DNA from: Hemibagrus wyckioides
Taxonomy: Eukaryota; Chordata; Actinopteri; Siluriformes; Bagridae
DNA: 64,000 nucleotides
Direction of reading: 5' to 3'
Assembly (NCBI RefSeq): GCF_019097595.1
Contig: NC_080719.1
Coordinates: forward strand, 12,510,001-12,574,000
Shown here: one piece after another, positions 13,901 to 26,377 of the stretch
Layout: each line of letters opens with the position of its first letter
Numbering within the stretch: the stretch's first letter is position 1
Position numbers and translations under genes: made by a program
The notes under the pieces: model-generated
What the model saw: only the letters and a program-made list of their open reading frames with translations
Told to the model about the DNA's origin: nothing
Databases searched by the model: none

Positions 13901-16900
13901 GAGCAGTAGTAGTGTAATTTGTCAGTCATATATTTCATACCCCCACTCAAGCAACACCTCTGGTTGTGTGCATGCTAAAATACTGCATATATTGTTCAGG
14001 TGCCTTCACATAGCTTATTATGGCTCTGCTTTTCACTTTTTGCTTTGTAAGTCACACACAAGTGTTAATCTTTGTGCTACTTAATCAAACTCACAAGATC
14101 ACTGAACAGATTTCTGTGAATCACAAAAAAGTAGAGTAACTTTCTGAGTAATAAGTAAGAAATATAGCTGTGGATCATCCAAGTGATGAGACTCCAACCA
14201 GAAGTTGGGCATTGGATGGATCAGGCAGGTCCAGATAGCAGAAGGAGCAAGGACCACAAGGAGTCAGGATTAGCATAGGTAGCTTGACAGAGTCACAGAA
14301 AGAAAGAGAGAGAGACACAGAGAGAGATTTATTAGGTAGGCTTATTATCATGTAGTAGTTAAGGACAGTGAATATTGTGTACAGAGTGCAAGCAGAGACT
14401 CTATGACAGCATAACCAAAAGGGAGAGCCAGAAGATAACACATTCATGACAAAAAACAGCCAGCCACTTCACCTGACCACAAACCTGAGTGAATGTAAGA
14501 AAGAGAGACAACACAGAAACATCCCAGTTCACCAAATCACACTATGAGGCTAGAATAAACAAACATGATTTCAGCTTAGACTTAAACATTGAGACTGTGT
14601 CTCACTGTGTGGGTTTCAAGCACTAATTGGAATGCTGTTCCATAACCGTGTAAGAGAAAGCACTGCCCCCTGCTGTAGCCTTTACTATTTGAGATACCAA
14701 CAAATAGCCTGCACTTTTTGATAGAAGTAGGTGTGCAGAATCATAAACGATCATATGCACATGTGGCCTCTGTGATCAGGACCATTCAGTGCTTTATAGG
14801 AAACAGTAGTATTGTATAATCACTGCTACATTCTGGACTAACTGGAGCTTGTTTATGTATTTACTGGAACGTCCAGACATCGAGGCCTTACAATAATCCA
14901 ACCTAGAGGTAACAAAAGCATGAAAACATTTTTTTTTTACTTCATGCATTATATAGAAGTAGCATTATATTATATTATATTACATATCTTAGCAATATTT
15001 CTGAGATAAAAGAAGGCTTTTCTAGTAATATTACCTACATGAACTTGAAAGACACTGGCGGTCATTTAGAGAAAGTGTGAGTTCATTTTGTCACCTTTAC
15101 TTCCTCAGTCTGATGAAACTGCAGCATGGCAGGTTTCACACCTCATTGTTTAGAGGAAAGAGGAAATACATGTCGGTACAGTCCATTTGTTCTTTTTTTT
15201 TCAAGACCACATCATTTTAAATATCAGGGGAAAATTCCCTGTGCTCATTTCATCCAGCATCCTTTCAGGTACTTTTTCTTTTAGATGTGTTCAGCTGGAA
15301 TGACCGTAATTTGGTGTACATAGCTAGTCATATGTTGGGCAGTCATGTGGCATGAGATGATTGACTTGGTGTGTTGAGTGTTAATAAAGTTACCTCTGTT
15401 TATATAGTACATTAAAATACAAGAATTAGACAGAGTGTGATAAAATCAAATAGGTTCAAAAAGCAATGAAAAAATATAAATAAAAGAAAATAAACAAATG
15501 GATTCATTAACCACAGGACGAAAGGGAAGACTCATTACTACAGACCTTAAAAGTATTCAAACAGTTTTTAAACTATATTTAATGTTCTGTTAAATATAAA
15601 ATATAAATATAAAATGTATATTTAATGTTCTGTTTGCTAACTATTCAGCTAACTAAACATTTGCAAACTAGTGAGTTTGGTAATGCCATTGATAATTATG
15701 AGGTTACTTGGATACCTAACTGTAAAGATTTTGTGATTAGCCCACAGCTCAGATCTAAGAGTTTAATTTAATCTGTAATGCTGGCCCTTTGAGATAATAA
15801 ACGAATGGATTACACACTCTTTAAACTCATGGGTTTAATAATGAGCTGATGGAATATTCCAGATGAGCAGGAGTAAAGCTGCAGGACAGGGAAATGCTGC
15901 TCATCTGCCAGACTGAGAAAAGTTTCACTTGGTTTGAGCTTAAACTGGGTTTGAGAGTTGACACTGAAACAATCAGCACAAAACAAAAGGGGAAGCGATG
16001 CCTGCTGTTCAGTCAGACTGAAGAGCTGTCTGTTTGCTGCTTAGGTTTATAACTGCATGTCCAAAGAGAGTCGTTCATGTTTATGTTGAGTCACACAGGC
16101 TGACAAAAGCCATGATCACTAAGGAACAAGTGGCCATTGAGGCGCATCACCCAGTGTGTCCAGGGAATATGATGGATAATTGTTTGAGCAGAATTTGCTT
16201 ACTAAACAAATCGAGCTGATATATTTCATCAAGCTCCATGTGGCTTGAGCTGAAGTTGGAAAGCTACAGTTTACTGTCATCAGTCAGAGAAACAGCAAAA
16301 CTACACACAAATTACACACTTACAGATTTTCATTTACAATCTTAAGGCATTTTCAGACCAAAATGTTATGCCAATATTTATGAGATGCATATTTACAGTT
16401 GGTTTAATACATCTGATTAGATCATATTTCCAGGTTGGCCGTTCAGATTACACAAATCATCTGCGTGTAGTTCATGCCTCTGTGGTAGAAGTGAGAAAAG
16501 CGATGGGGGGGAGTGAAAAACAACTCACAGCTGTATGACCTCTTAAAATCAAGTGAACTACAAATTCTCTTTTTTTGTCTTAGGGATATTAAATTCTGGC
16601 TGTCTAAAAACTTTCTCCATTTAAATCATCAAGAGACTCTACAAGAGCTAGAAAGATTCAGCCACCTATCATCTACGTTAAATTCACATTGCAAAGCAAC
16701 AACAAAAAAATCTCAGTGTCTTATTCCTCTTATACCACAGCAATTTGGCGATGATTTTGGCATTTATTTATCAAAGAATGACCTCATACTTTTTTTTGCT
16801 TATATAGTTATACTTTTTATATTGTTTGATAAAACATTTAACGCTGGAGACTCCTTTAATAAATTTTAAATAACGTCTCCTTACAAAAAAAAACCCAATA

Positions 16901-17033
16901 ATTCTACACAAAGATCATTGATTGTAGATTGCAGAAATGTTGCCAACTGTTATTATAGAAACTGCACTACAGGCAGAGCTGCTGTTACAGATCGTTAATG
17001 GACACCTTCTAGCCAATCAGATTTGAGAATTGG

Positions 17034-17069
<36 letters not shown>

Positions 17070-20000
17070 TTGTGTATTCATGATCAGAAACAGCACTGAT
17101 TGACTCATTAAACCTTCGGAATGCACCGTTTTTGCTCCCACAATGCCTCGGGAGCTCGGGGGAGGACAGAGGGTGAATCACAAACGACTTCATATTGGAT
17201 CTAAAGTGAACTACATAGGGTATAGGGACCAGGATTGGATTGTGGATGCGTGTAGTGCTGGAGTATAGGGAGTAACGTGAGATTTGGGATGGAGCCGAGA
17301 TAATTCCACAGCAGCCCGAAAGCAGTCGGATTACTAGCGGCTGAATCGCAGAAGCGGTTGTCAAACAGAGCTGTTTTGACTTTGAAATAAACTCGTGGAA
17401 GGAAGCTGTTTGGGTGTGAAAGGAATTGTGGAGATAAAGCGTTCAGGTGCGTTCACACACGCTACAGGTGCGTTTTATGTGCGAGTGCGCGCGCGCGCAG
17501 AGCTCTTATTGTTTATGTCTACCATTATTAGCCAAGCATTTCGGCCTGATTTGTTTATTGTTTTATTATTTATATTTGTTTAATACAAAAGGTTTCCTTC
17601 ACCTAATACCATGTTATACAATATTACGTTATTAAATCAACTGACATTACGCGTCTTTTATTTTTTTATTTTTTTAATTGCACACATCACCTGTTCGCCA
17701 TCATTATTTCTAATAAGTAGTCACGTTAGCTTTAGCGTTAGCCAACAAACCCGGCTAGACTCTGAAGGTTATTTCGCAGTTTTCGCGGTCGTAATGTTTT
17801 TTATCGAACTATTTTCTAACAAGAATTTGCTCGGACCGTTTTCCTTTACCCGAAAGCTGTTGAGTGTTTATAGCCCTAACTATTCACCAATGCTAACGCT
17901 AGCTAGCCTAGTTTTAAAAACATTCAAAGTGAATGGAGGGCTAAGTATGTTGGGGTTAGCTTATTAGATCAGAACGCTTGGTGGTCGCTTTTTGATGACG
18001 CGTTCGATGCAAAGAAAACAAACTTCTAAAAAGCCTCCTCCAAACCTCCTTTTTTTTAATTCTTATTTTATTTTTTTATTTTTAAAAAAAACATCTTTCT
18101 TTATATGGAGTAGGTGAGCAGTTGCTGCTAACGAGCTGCTACTGTAGAGCAAGACACTATATTTGTCCCTGAGGGCGGGATATATAGATTTTAGAAAGCA
18201 TTTAATTGGATAAACACAAGATTTGTACAGTATGAGTCAACAAAAATTGTAATTGTTTTCAGAGGAAGGAAAACTACCTCAAAAAAAAAAAAAAGAAAGA
18301 AAGAAAACATTGTTTGTGTTTTTCTACCCATCGCTTAGTGGAGAATAAATGGTTTGAGTTTATTCATTTGGAAAAGGTGTTTTTAAGCCCAAATATTGTT
18401 ACCTCAAATTGCTGAAGATTGTGATTTGATGATCCTGTGTCCCTGTTAACGCTTTGACCTTGGCTCAAGCTTTTGACGTAATTTCCAAAACCCAACGTCT
18501 TTCTGTCTTGGACATTTTCTTGGTTAAAGTGAACAAGCGTGGGTGAAGGTGGCATTGAGTCCTCACAGCTGAGGAAAGGCTCTTGATAAAAAGATCACTG
18601 ATCTCTATGTTTAGCTAGTTCAGCTGTCAGGCTTGTTTAGCTTTGAGGGAGTGTGTTGTATCTCGAAGGTGAATATGTTGTCAGTCAAGCACTTCAGCAT
18701 GCTGCATTTCTGTTTCGAAAGGAATTACATCGGTGTGGCTCTAGATCTCTATAGTCCAAAGAAAAAGAGGTGAGTTTTATTCTGTTATTTGCAGAGATCA
18801 TTTAGATGTGTGAAAGTCTTTCTGTTGATTTCTAAAGTTAAAAAAAAAAAGTGATTAAAGTTTTAAAGAGCACTGAAGTAAGTCTGACGTTTCCAACAGC
18901 ATTTCCATTAGACTCTAATGTTGGATTAAAGAGTCAGTTTTATAGTCTTGCATGAAGTATCTCTCTTGTGTATTTCTCTTCTCCAAAATCTGTCTGAATT
19001 AAATGCAGTGAAAATATTCTCTACATAACAGTTGAAAGCGACCGATTCTTTGCTTAGAATATTGTTTCATTAAGGCCTTTGTGGACATTCTAATCCTTCA
19101 TTTCACAGACTTTGTCCCTTGTTGCTCTGCTCTAGAGCTCTTAGACATGGAGTGCTGACTCTTTTTTTTCCCCTCACATCAGCATTTCTTGGCCTCTCTG
19201 TGTGTTGGACCGAGTAGTCACATGGTGCTGATTGCACTTGGCAGGTCCGTGACTCTGTCTGTATTAATGCGCTTCGCTGCTTTTCCTCCCTTTTTTCCCA
19301 AGCCAGCACAGATTTCTTTCTCGTGATCACTGGGATTTTTATGAATCTCAGATTTGGGCGCTATTACTTTTGATACAAAGTGATACGGGAGCAACCTGGC
19401 ATCGCTGTTATGCCTTTCCAGTTAAAACAGAAGTCAGAACAAAGCGAGTAAAATGTAAAGTGAATTCACTGAAGAGTAAAGGATGTGGGATGTGAACATG
19501 TTTTGTTTTCGGGAGTTTCAGTTCAGCGGGCCGTTAGAAAACAATGATGAAGAGCTTGTGCTTAGCGGTTCTCTTTACAGTTGCTTGGCTCACATCTGGG
19601 AAGCAACTAGCAATCACAAGACGATATAATTTTGTTTGGTAAAATATTTTTTTTCGCCTGTACCTACTTGCATGTTCTTGTTAGCAGTGTTGGTGCCTCT
19701 GATGGTGTTTCAAGTCGTTAGAGTTCAGGATTCTATTCAGATTGTCTGGATGATGAGATAAAACGATTATAAAATGGTCTTTGAGGAATTAATCTCCTCC
19801 CTGTTGTAGCTCATGGGAAATTGAGGGTTGGGTGATCAATTCAATCCTTATTTATTAATTAATTCATTTATTTAGTCATTTATTCTTTTATTTATGCACC
19901 ACATATCTATTTTGGTCGTCTTCGGCATCCAGAATGGTAGTGACTTTGCTAATTTGCAAATAAATAGCTTACACTTGAATATTCATCTCAGATTGCCCTC

Positions 20001-23000
20001 ATCTCAGGTCACATGACCAGATATGCAAAGTGTCACGCCAATGTTGAAGGCAGTGAGACACTTTGCAAATCAGCAGGAATTCAGGCGTCCCATTCAGCAC
20101 GGAGTGTCTTAGTGAAATCCATCTGAAAGATTAGAATTAATTAAGATTTATCTGATAGTCTCGGGTTTTATGGAAGGAGTCTCCAGTCTCAGTGCCAAAG
20201 AATTAGGACAAAGGAGTTGTGGTTTCTGTGTAACCTGGCAACTTGTGTGTGTGTGTGTGTATGTGTGTGTTTTCTTATTAATTTTTATTTGAGGAAAAAA
20301 AGAGGCCAATGAGGTAAGGACTGAAAGGGGAAAAATATTTGCTTTAGAAATGTAATGTAACCATGTAATCTTTGGCAAATTGTCGTTGTACAAGAGGAAT
20401 TAAACACTTCTGATAAACGAAAATAATCTTCAGAGTTCTTCAAAGTCATCCTGCTGCATCACACCACCCCTCCACTGGCTGTTTTCCTCTAACAGCACGA
20501 CACAGAGTGTGTTATTCTTCACATGCGGAGACCTTATAGTTATACACTTCAAGCAGACGACCCTAACACTAGATTATTAAGATGTTGAATATTTCTTCTT
20601 TGCTATGAAACCTAGAATGCAGCAACAGGCTAAGCTTCCCCTCATTGTGACCAGATTTAATCATGCTGGTGTCACTAAACAGATGTAGAAGAGATGCAGA
20701 GGCTTTACGTGACTCAATAAAGTGTGTGTTATAAACGTCATCCTTCTGACTATGGCTGAAGTGGGAATTAGGACATAAAAGTTTTGCTTGACTAGAAAGA
20801 TCCCATATAGTATTTTTTATTTTTTTCCTGTATAAACCTGGTGGCTGCATTATGATCTGTAGCTTTAAACTCAGAGTTCTGTTTTTTTGATACGGATCAT
20901 GTCTAGTGGCACCAGGCTGGTTTTGGGAGGGCAGAGGGAAGGAAACCATTATCTGTTGTTTTGTTCCCATTTGTTATTATTTCCCGTTTAATTTTGCAGA
21001 TTGTGCTGTTAACGTTCACAAAAGCTGTAAGAGTCTCCTGCCTGAGTGCAGCAACACTAAGAACAAGGTAAGATTTAAAGTTTCCTAATGCAAATCGTCC
21101 ACCGGGTTTAGAAACAGTTAACTTTGCGTTTAGTTTCCTTTAGAGCCGGATCGCTATTTATACATTTCTGTTCCAGCTTTGCATTGCCTTCATCTTTTGT
21201 TGGAAACTGGTTAGAAAGTACATGACGTTGTTTGCATGATGTGATATGATGGCTTGTTCTGCACACAAGAAGTCTAGGGTATTAATACAACCAAACACTG
21301 CATTAAACCTGTAAGGTGCATTTATGTGGCATTATTCTACTTTAAGTTTTTCTCCTCTTGAAAAACACAGCTAAAGCTAAATCTTGCATGAGATCTCTGT
21401 CTAGTCAGGCGTACAGGAAGTGACAAATTCTACACTGGAATTTAGGCCTATTGGGAAAATGTTTATGTTTATGCCGTACTTATAAAATTAACCGGTTAAG
21501 CACTTTTAAAATATTTTTATTATATATTAATAGGACAATTTAGAGAGATTTTATTCACTTTTTTGATTATGCCCATCCTGACTTTTGATGGTTTTTGTTC
21601 CCTGTAACATATCTAATCCCTGATTGACCGATCACAAGACACACCCTTGTGTAGATACAGTTGCCATGTATATCAAGCCTTGAGAAATAATCATCCTTAA
21701 TATTTGAATGATGGATATTTCTGACTAGGCAAACAATTAGCAGCTGTATTTGCTTTACTGCTGTATCATCAGCGCTCACTGGGTTGGTCTGGTTTGGAAA
21801 CAAAAAACCAGCATAAATGAATCAGTGTACAGTAGGTCTTAAAGTGATTTTTTTTTTCTCAACAGAGTAAAGATTTTGTCCAGAAGAGCCAAGCAGCTGC
21901 TCAGCCCAGTAGTCAAGGTGAGTTTAAATAGCTCTTATTGTCCAACCAGGTTTCCTTGTCTTGTTGTAAATGCACTATGATGATTGCTGCTGTTTCACAA
22001 TAAAATAAGTCTATATTTTTAAACAGTATGAATGTACAGGGTGGGATGGTGGCTCGGTGGTTAGCAAGTTTGCCTCTCACATCCAGGGTTGGGGGTTTGA
22101 TGCCTTCTCTGCCCCATGTTAAGGAGTTCCTCAAGTGTTTTGTGGGTTTCCCCAGGGAGAACTGGTTTCGTTCTTCCAGTCATCCAAGACATGCACTGTA
22201 GGCTGATTGGCATCTCTAAATTGTCATGGTTTGTCCAGGGTGTCCTCCATCTTGTTCCCTGAGTAGCACTTTTTTTTTTACATAATCTCCATTTCATTGA
22301 TTGTTTAAGTTTCTTTTCTCCTGTCTTTAGGATGAGTTTGCTGGATTTTCTCGTGATCTCTCGCTCGCTCTCGATACTCTCCATTTTTCTGTCTTTGTGT
22401 CTTGACATGGGTAAATATGAGCCGCTTCTCCTGTGAGCTGGAATCCCCTGACACCAAATTAAAGCTGTTGAGCTGAAGCAGGAGCGGTAATTAAAATGAA
22501 AATCTGATTCTTAAACTGAGGTTCGGCCTGGTCTGGAAAATTCTGTGCAACTCGGATACTTGTTGAATTTTTTCAGAGTTGTAGTTGCGTCAATTGAGGC
22601 AGCTAGCTCTGATTTGATGTGATGTGTGTGCCTCCACAATGCATCAAAGTGTATACATATTATTTACAGATTTAATCAGCAAATATATCTGTATGCAACC
22701 TGATCTAAATCAAATACTTGTGTGGAAAGTATGGCCCATTTTAAAGAAAAGATTTTTTTTGTTTCCTTTTTTTTTTTATACCCGTGTTGTTTTATTGTCA
22801 CCTGAATCAGAGATTCAGGTTTAGAAGACCATCTCATGATTTCAGTTTGATGGGGTGTATCAATCCTGAGTTATGGTTTTTATTCAACTGAAACATGAAT
22901 CCTCAGGATGAATTCCTGATCACATAGTAAACACTTTTTTGCTTAATGTAGGTGATTGTATTTTATATGCTAATCAAGGAATGACATTTTTTAAATTTCC

Positions 23001-24284
23001 AGAGCATTTGATTATAGGCAAACCTTATGGTGTGATGTGATGTTGCATATAGCTGCACATTGCAAAAGCTTTTCTCTTATATCACAGAAAATTGCCCAAG
23101 GTAACGTATCACTGGCTCACCAGTCACCTGTATACTGCTTGATAGAGTAACAAGGATGGGTGTGTATTTGAGAGGCTGATTATCCTCCCCAGAGGTCTCA
23201 TGAGATCTTTCCAGGTATTCTTAATCTCAGCATAAAGCATTCGATCAACAACCTTCCACACTGAAGTCCCCCTCCCACGCAGTAACAGGAGAGAAGAGAG
23301 GCAAAAATCAGGCTTGTCTTTCACAATTTGCTTGTCTCTTTATCAAGCCCATCGATCCAGTGATATTTTTACTTGTCCTCTTCTGTTGATGGTTCTTCAT
23401 CCTCTGAGTGTGGAGTGAAGATGGGCCTGGCCACGCGCAGGAAGCATAAAACTCGGAAAAAGTTTGCTTCTCCTTCGTTGGGGTTTCTCCTTCAGTGTCA
23501 CCGCCTCAGCTGGCATCTCGGCAACTCGTGGCTTCTCAGTTCCTCTCGTTCTTACTTGTCTCATCTCTCCACAGCCTTGAGGGAGCCGTGCCTCGCCTCC
23601 GATGGCGCCATCCGCCTGGCTACAGGCATGACCGTCCTTCCCCGAGGAGCCAGCGGGCAGCAAAACGCTCTAAGCGCCAACCACACGCTCAGCCACACCA
23701 GCAGCTCCAGGTCAGTGATGATGATGGGATAAGGTGATGGTTAGACACATAAATACTGGATTCCTTACAGACCTTTTGGCTCTTGTGTTTCAGCTCTATT
23801 ACAGGGGAGATGGATGAAGTAGACGCATTCAGAATCAAACGTCACATGGAGGACACCATCTCCATTGCCCCATCTACGGCCGAGTCTGTCATTGTGGAAG
23901 GTGAGGAAATGTGTTTGTTTTTCTTTTTTTTTTTTTTATAAAAGCTGTGCACGGTGCTGTTGTGGTCTTTTGCAAAACTTGCTCAAAGGGAAAGCTAAAC
24001 TAAAGGTAAAAAAATGTTATATTCTGACAGTTTTATTATTACATATTTTAGAATTCCAGTCTGTATATGTAAAACAGCATGGCATGTTATGAAATACATT
24101 CTGTATTATAAATGAGCTGTGTGTGTGTGTGTGTGTGCATGCAGATGCATACTACAACAGTGTGAGATTGGAGCTGGACTCGATTGCTCAGGACTTTGAG
24201 GTGGAGTCGTGGAGTTTGGCCGTGGATCAGCATTTCTTAAAGAAACATACCAAAGAAGTGATTAAGAGACAGGACGTGATATAC

Positions 24285-24323
<39 letters not shown>

Positions 24324-26346
24324 GGGCACGCTTGTGTGCACATGGTGTGTGTGCGCGTGTGTATTGTAGACACTGAAGTATCCCGCCTACACACCCCCCC
24401 ATGCAACACCTCTCACAGTGATTAGTGCAACACGGCCTCAGAGCGTGTTATCTCATCTCAAGTCTTATCTCATTTTAGCAGGAACTGATGTCATGTTAGC
24501 TGAACCTGCTTGCATGTAATAGTGAGTTTGTATAAAGGAAATGGTGAACAATTGAGTAGTACTACATAAATATCCTCTTTATTAAAATTCTAGTACCGGG
24601 CCTTTAAATGGGTAAACCAAAACAAACCAACTCACGCACATGCGCACACTCACTCATCACTAGAGGGCGTTATTCACTTGAGAAAGAAAGTGAAATTATC
24701 TGGGAATTTGTTTTATGAAGTAAAATGCACTCTTCTTTTAAATCCCACAATGCACTATTATAGGTAGTGAATTCATTAAATGCCAAAGAAATACCCATAA
24801 TGCCCTGCCTAATTTGTTTTATTTGTTTTAAGTCAGACGTCTTACATATATAAAGAGTTTATTTAGCCGTTTGGTAAAGTCATCGCTTTAGTCCCATGAC
24901 CTTCATTGTCCTCTGGTTTGATGAATATTTATCCATCATACCGATCATTCAGTAATCTAAAAAACCTCAGTAATTTTCAAATATTTAATAATAGATTTCA
25001 AAGGTTTAATACATTCAATAAAAATAATATCTTACAGATTGAAAGATTCATGAATTTCTTAAAAAGCATTTTACAGTTTTGTTAGATTTGAGATTTGCTA
25101 AATTCTTAAAATTAAATAAAGATTCAATAACAAATGTCTTATTTCAAACTTGTAGTTGTTGCACACACACAGTGATACTTTGCATTTCTCTTGTTCCAGT
25201 TCATCTTTTTCTGAGTTCTTGTTGTTGTATTTGTATACTGACTTCCTGTTTTTTTGAGTTTGCATCATGTCAGAAAAGCCTCGTCAGTCTACAGGTGTGT
25301 GTTTATTAGATAACGTTAATTCTGTGTGACCTTGTTTGTTTTAGAACTGATCCAGACAGAGATGCATCATGTGCGCACGCTGAAGATCATGCTGTTAGTG
25401 TACGTGCACGAGCTGCGTGAGACTCTGCAGCTGGACGAGCGCAGACTGGACTGTTTATTCCCGCAGCTGGAAACCCTGCTGGATCTACACGGCCATTTCC
25501 TGTCCCGTCTCCGAGAGCGACGCCAGGACACGCTGGAGCCGGGGAGCCAGTGCAACTATATTATCCACAGTGTGGCAGATATCCTCAGTGAGCAGGTATA
25601 TCTCTGAGTTTCCATCGGGTAAAGTCATGATGACGTTAAACATCATTTATATCACAGTGCCATCGTTCTAGATTCTCATTGATTACAAGCTGTTAAAAGC
25701 TGTTTTACCATTTAGCTCCAAATCACAGGTTTATATTGATGTTCTGATACAGTAGCATTTTCTGTAACGGCTTCTTCAAATATACTTTGGACGTACTTCA
25801 AATATACTTCAGGGTCAAAGTAATTGCCAGTTTAGGACAAATGTAGTCAAATATATAAATCTTCTGCTTTCAGTTTTCACTGGAAGTAGCTAACTGTTGA
25901 CCGAAGCATGTAGCTACCAGTTCAGCATCATTCTCCTATAGCTGCTCATAGTAAATGATGGGGATGGTGTTGTTTGGATGCACATTAAGACTGTTGTTTG
26001 TCCCTCATGCAGTTTTCAGGTGAACTCGGAGAGCGGATGAAGGAAAGTTACGGCGTGTTCTGCAGTCATCACACCGAAGCCGTCAGCTACTACAAAGAGC
26101 AGCTGCAGAGCAACAAGAAATTTCAGAACCATATAAGGGTAGGAGGAGAAGATAGCCTTCCTCTCTTCTTTGATTTTTTTTGGTTTGAATTACTGCTTTA
26201 TTTGTGTAAACCTCCAAAACACTTTTATATTATTATATCTGACCACATTTGAAAAAGTAAAGTCTGACAGTATTATAATTACATGGCCACAGGTTCTTAG
26301 GAACAATTTTTGCACTTTATTTTTTGAATAAGTTACACCATGCTGA

Positions 26347-26377
<31 letters not shown>

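Larger units (their letters stand above)
12852..20999 (+). other. akap13: intron 10, 8.1 kb, splitting the C1 domain
   Basis: Apart from the repeats, the CpG-rich segment and the possible exon listed separately, I see AT-rich intronic DNA. 19440-19630 and 19940-20120 are less repetitive and contain short motifs such as GGTCACATGACC and ATATGCAAA, but nothing I can call. Confidence 0.7.

Noticed and set aside
16513..16869. A 118-codon plus-strand frame in intron 10
   Set aside because: AT-rich with no domain, and its end overlaps the reversed family A repeat.
23373..23574. In-frame upstream extension of exon 13 to an ATG
   Set aside because: A strong acceptor at 23574 and phase agreement with exon 12 explain exon 13; the extension has no domain and no promoter signal.
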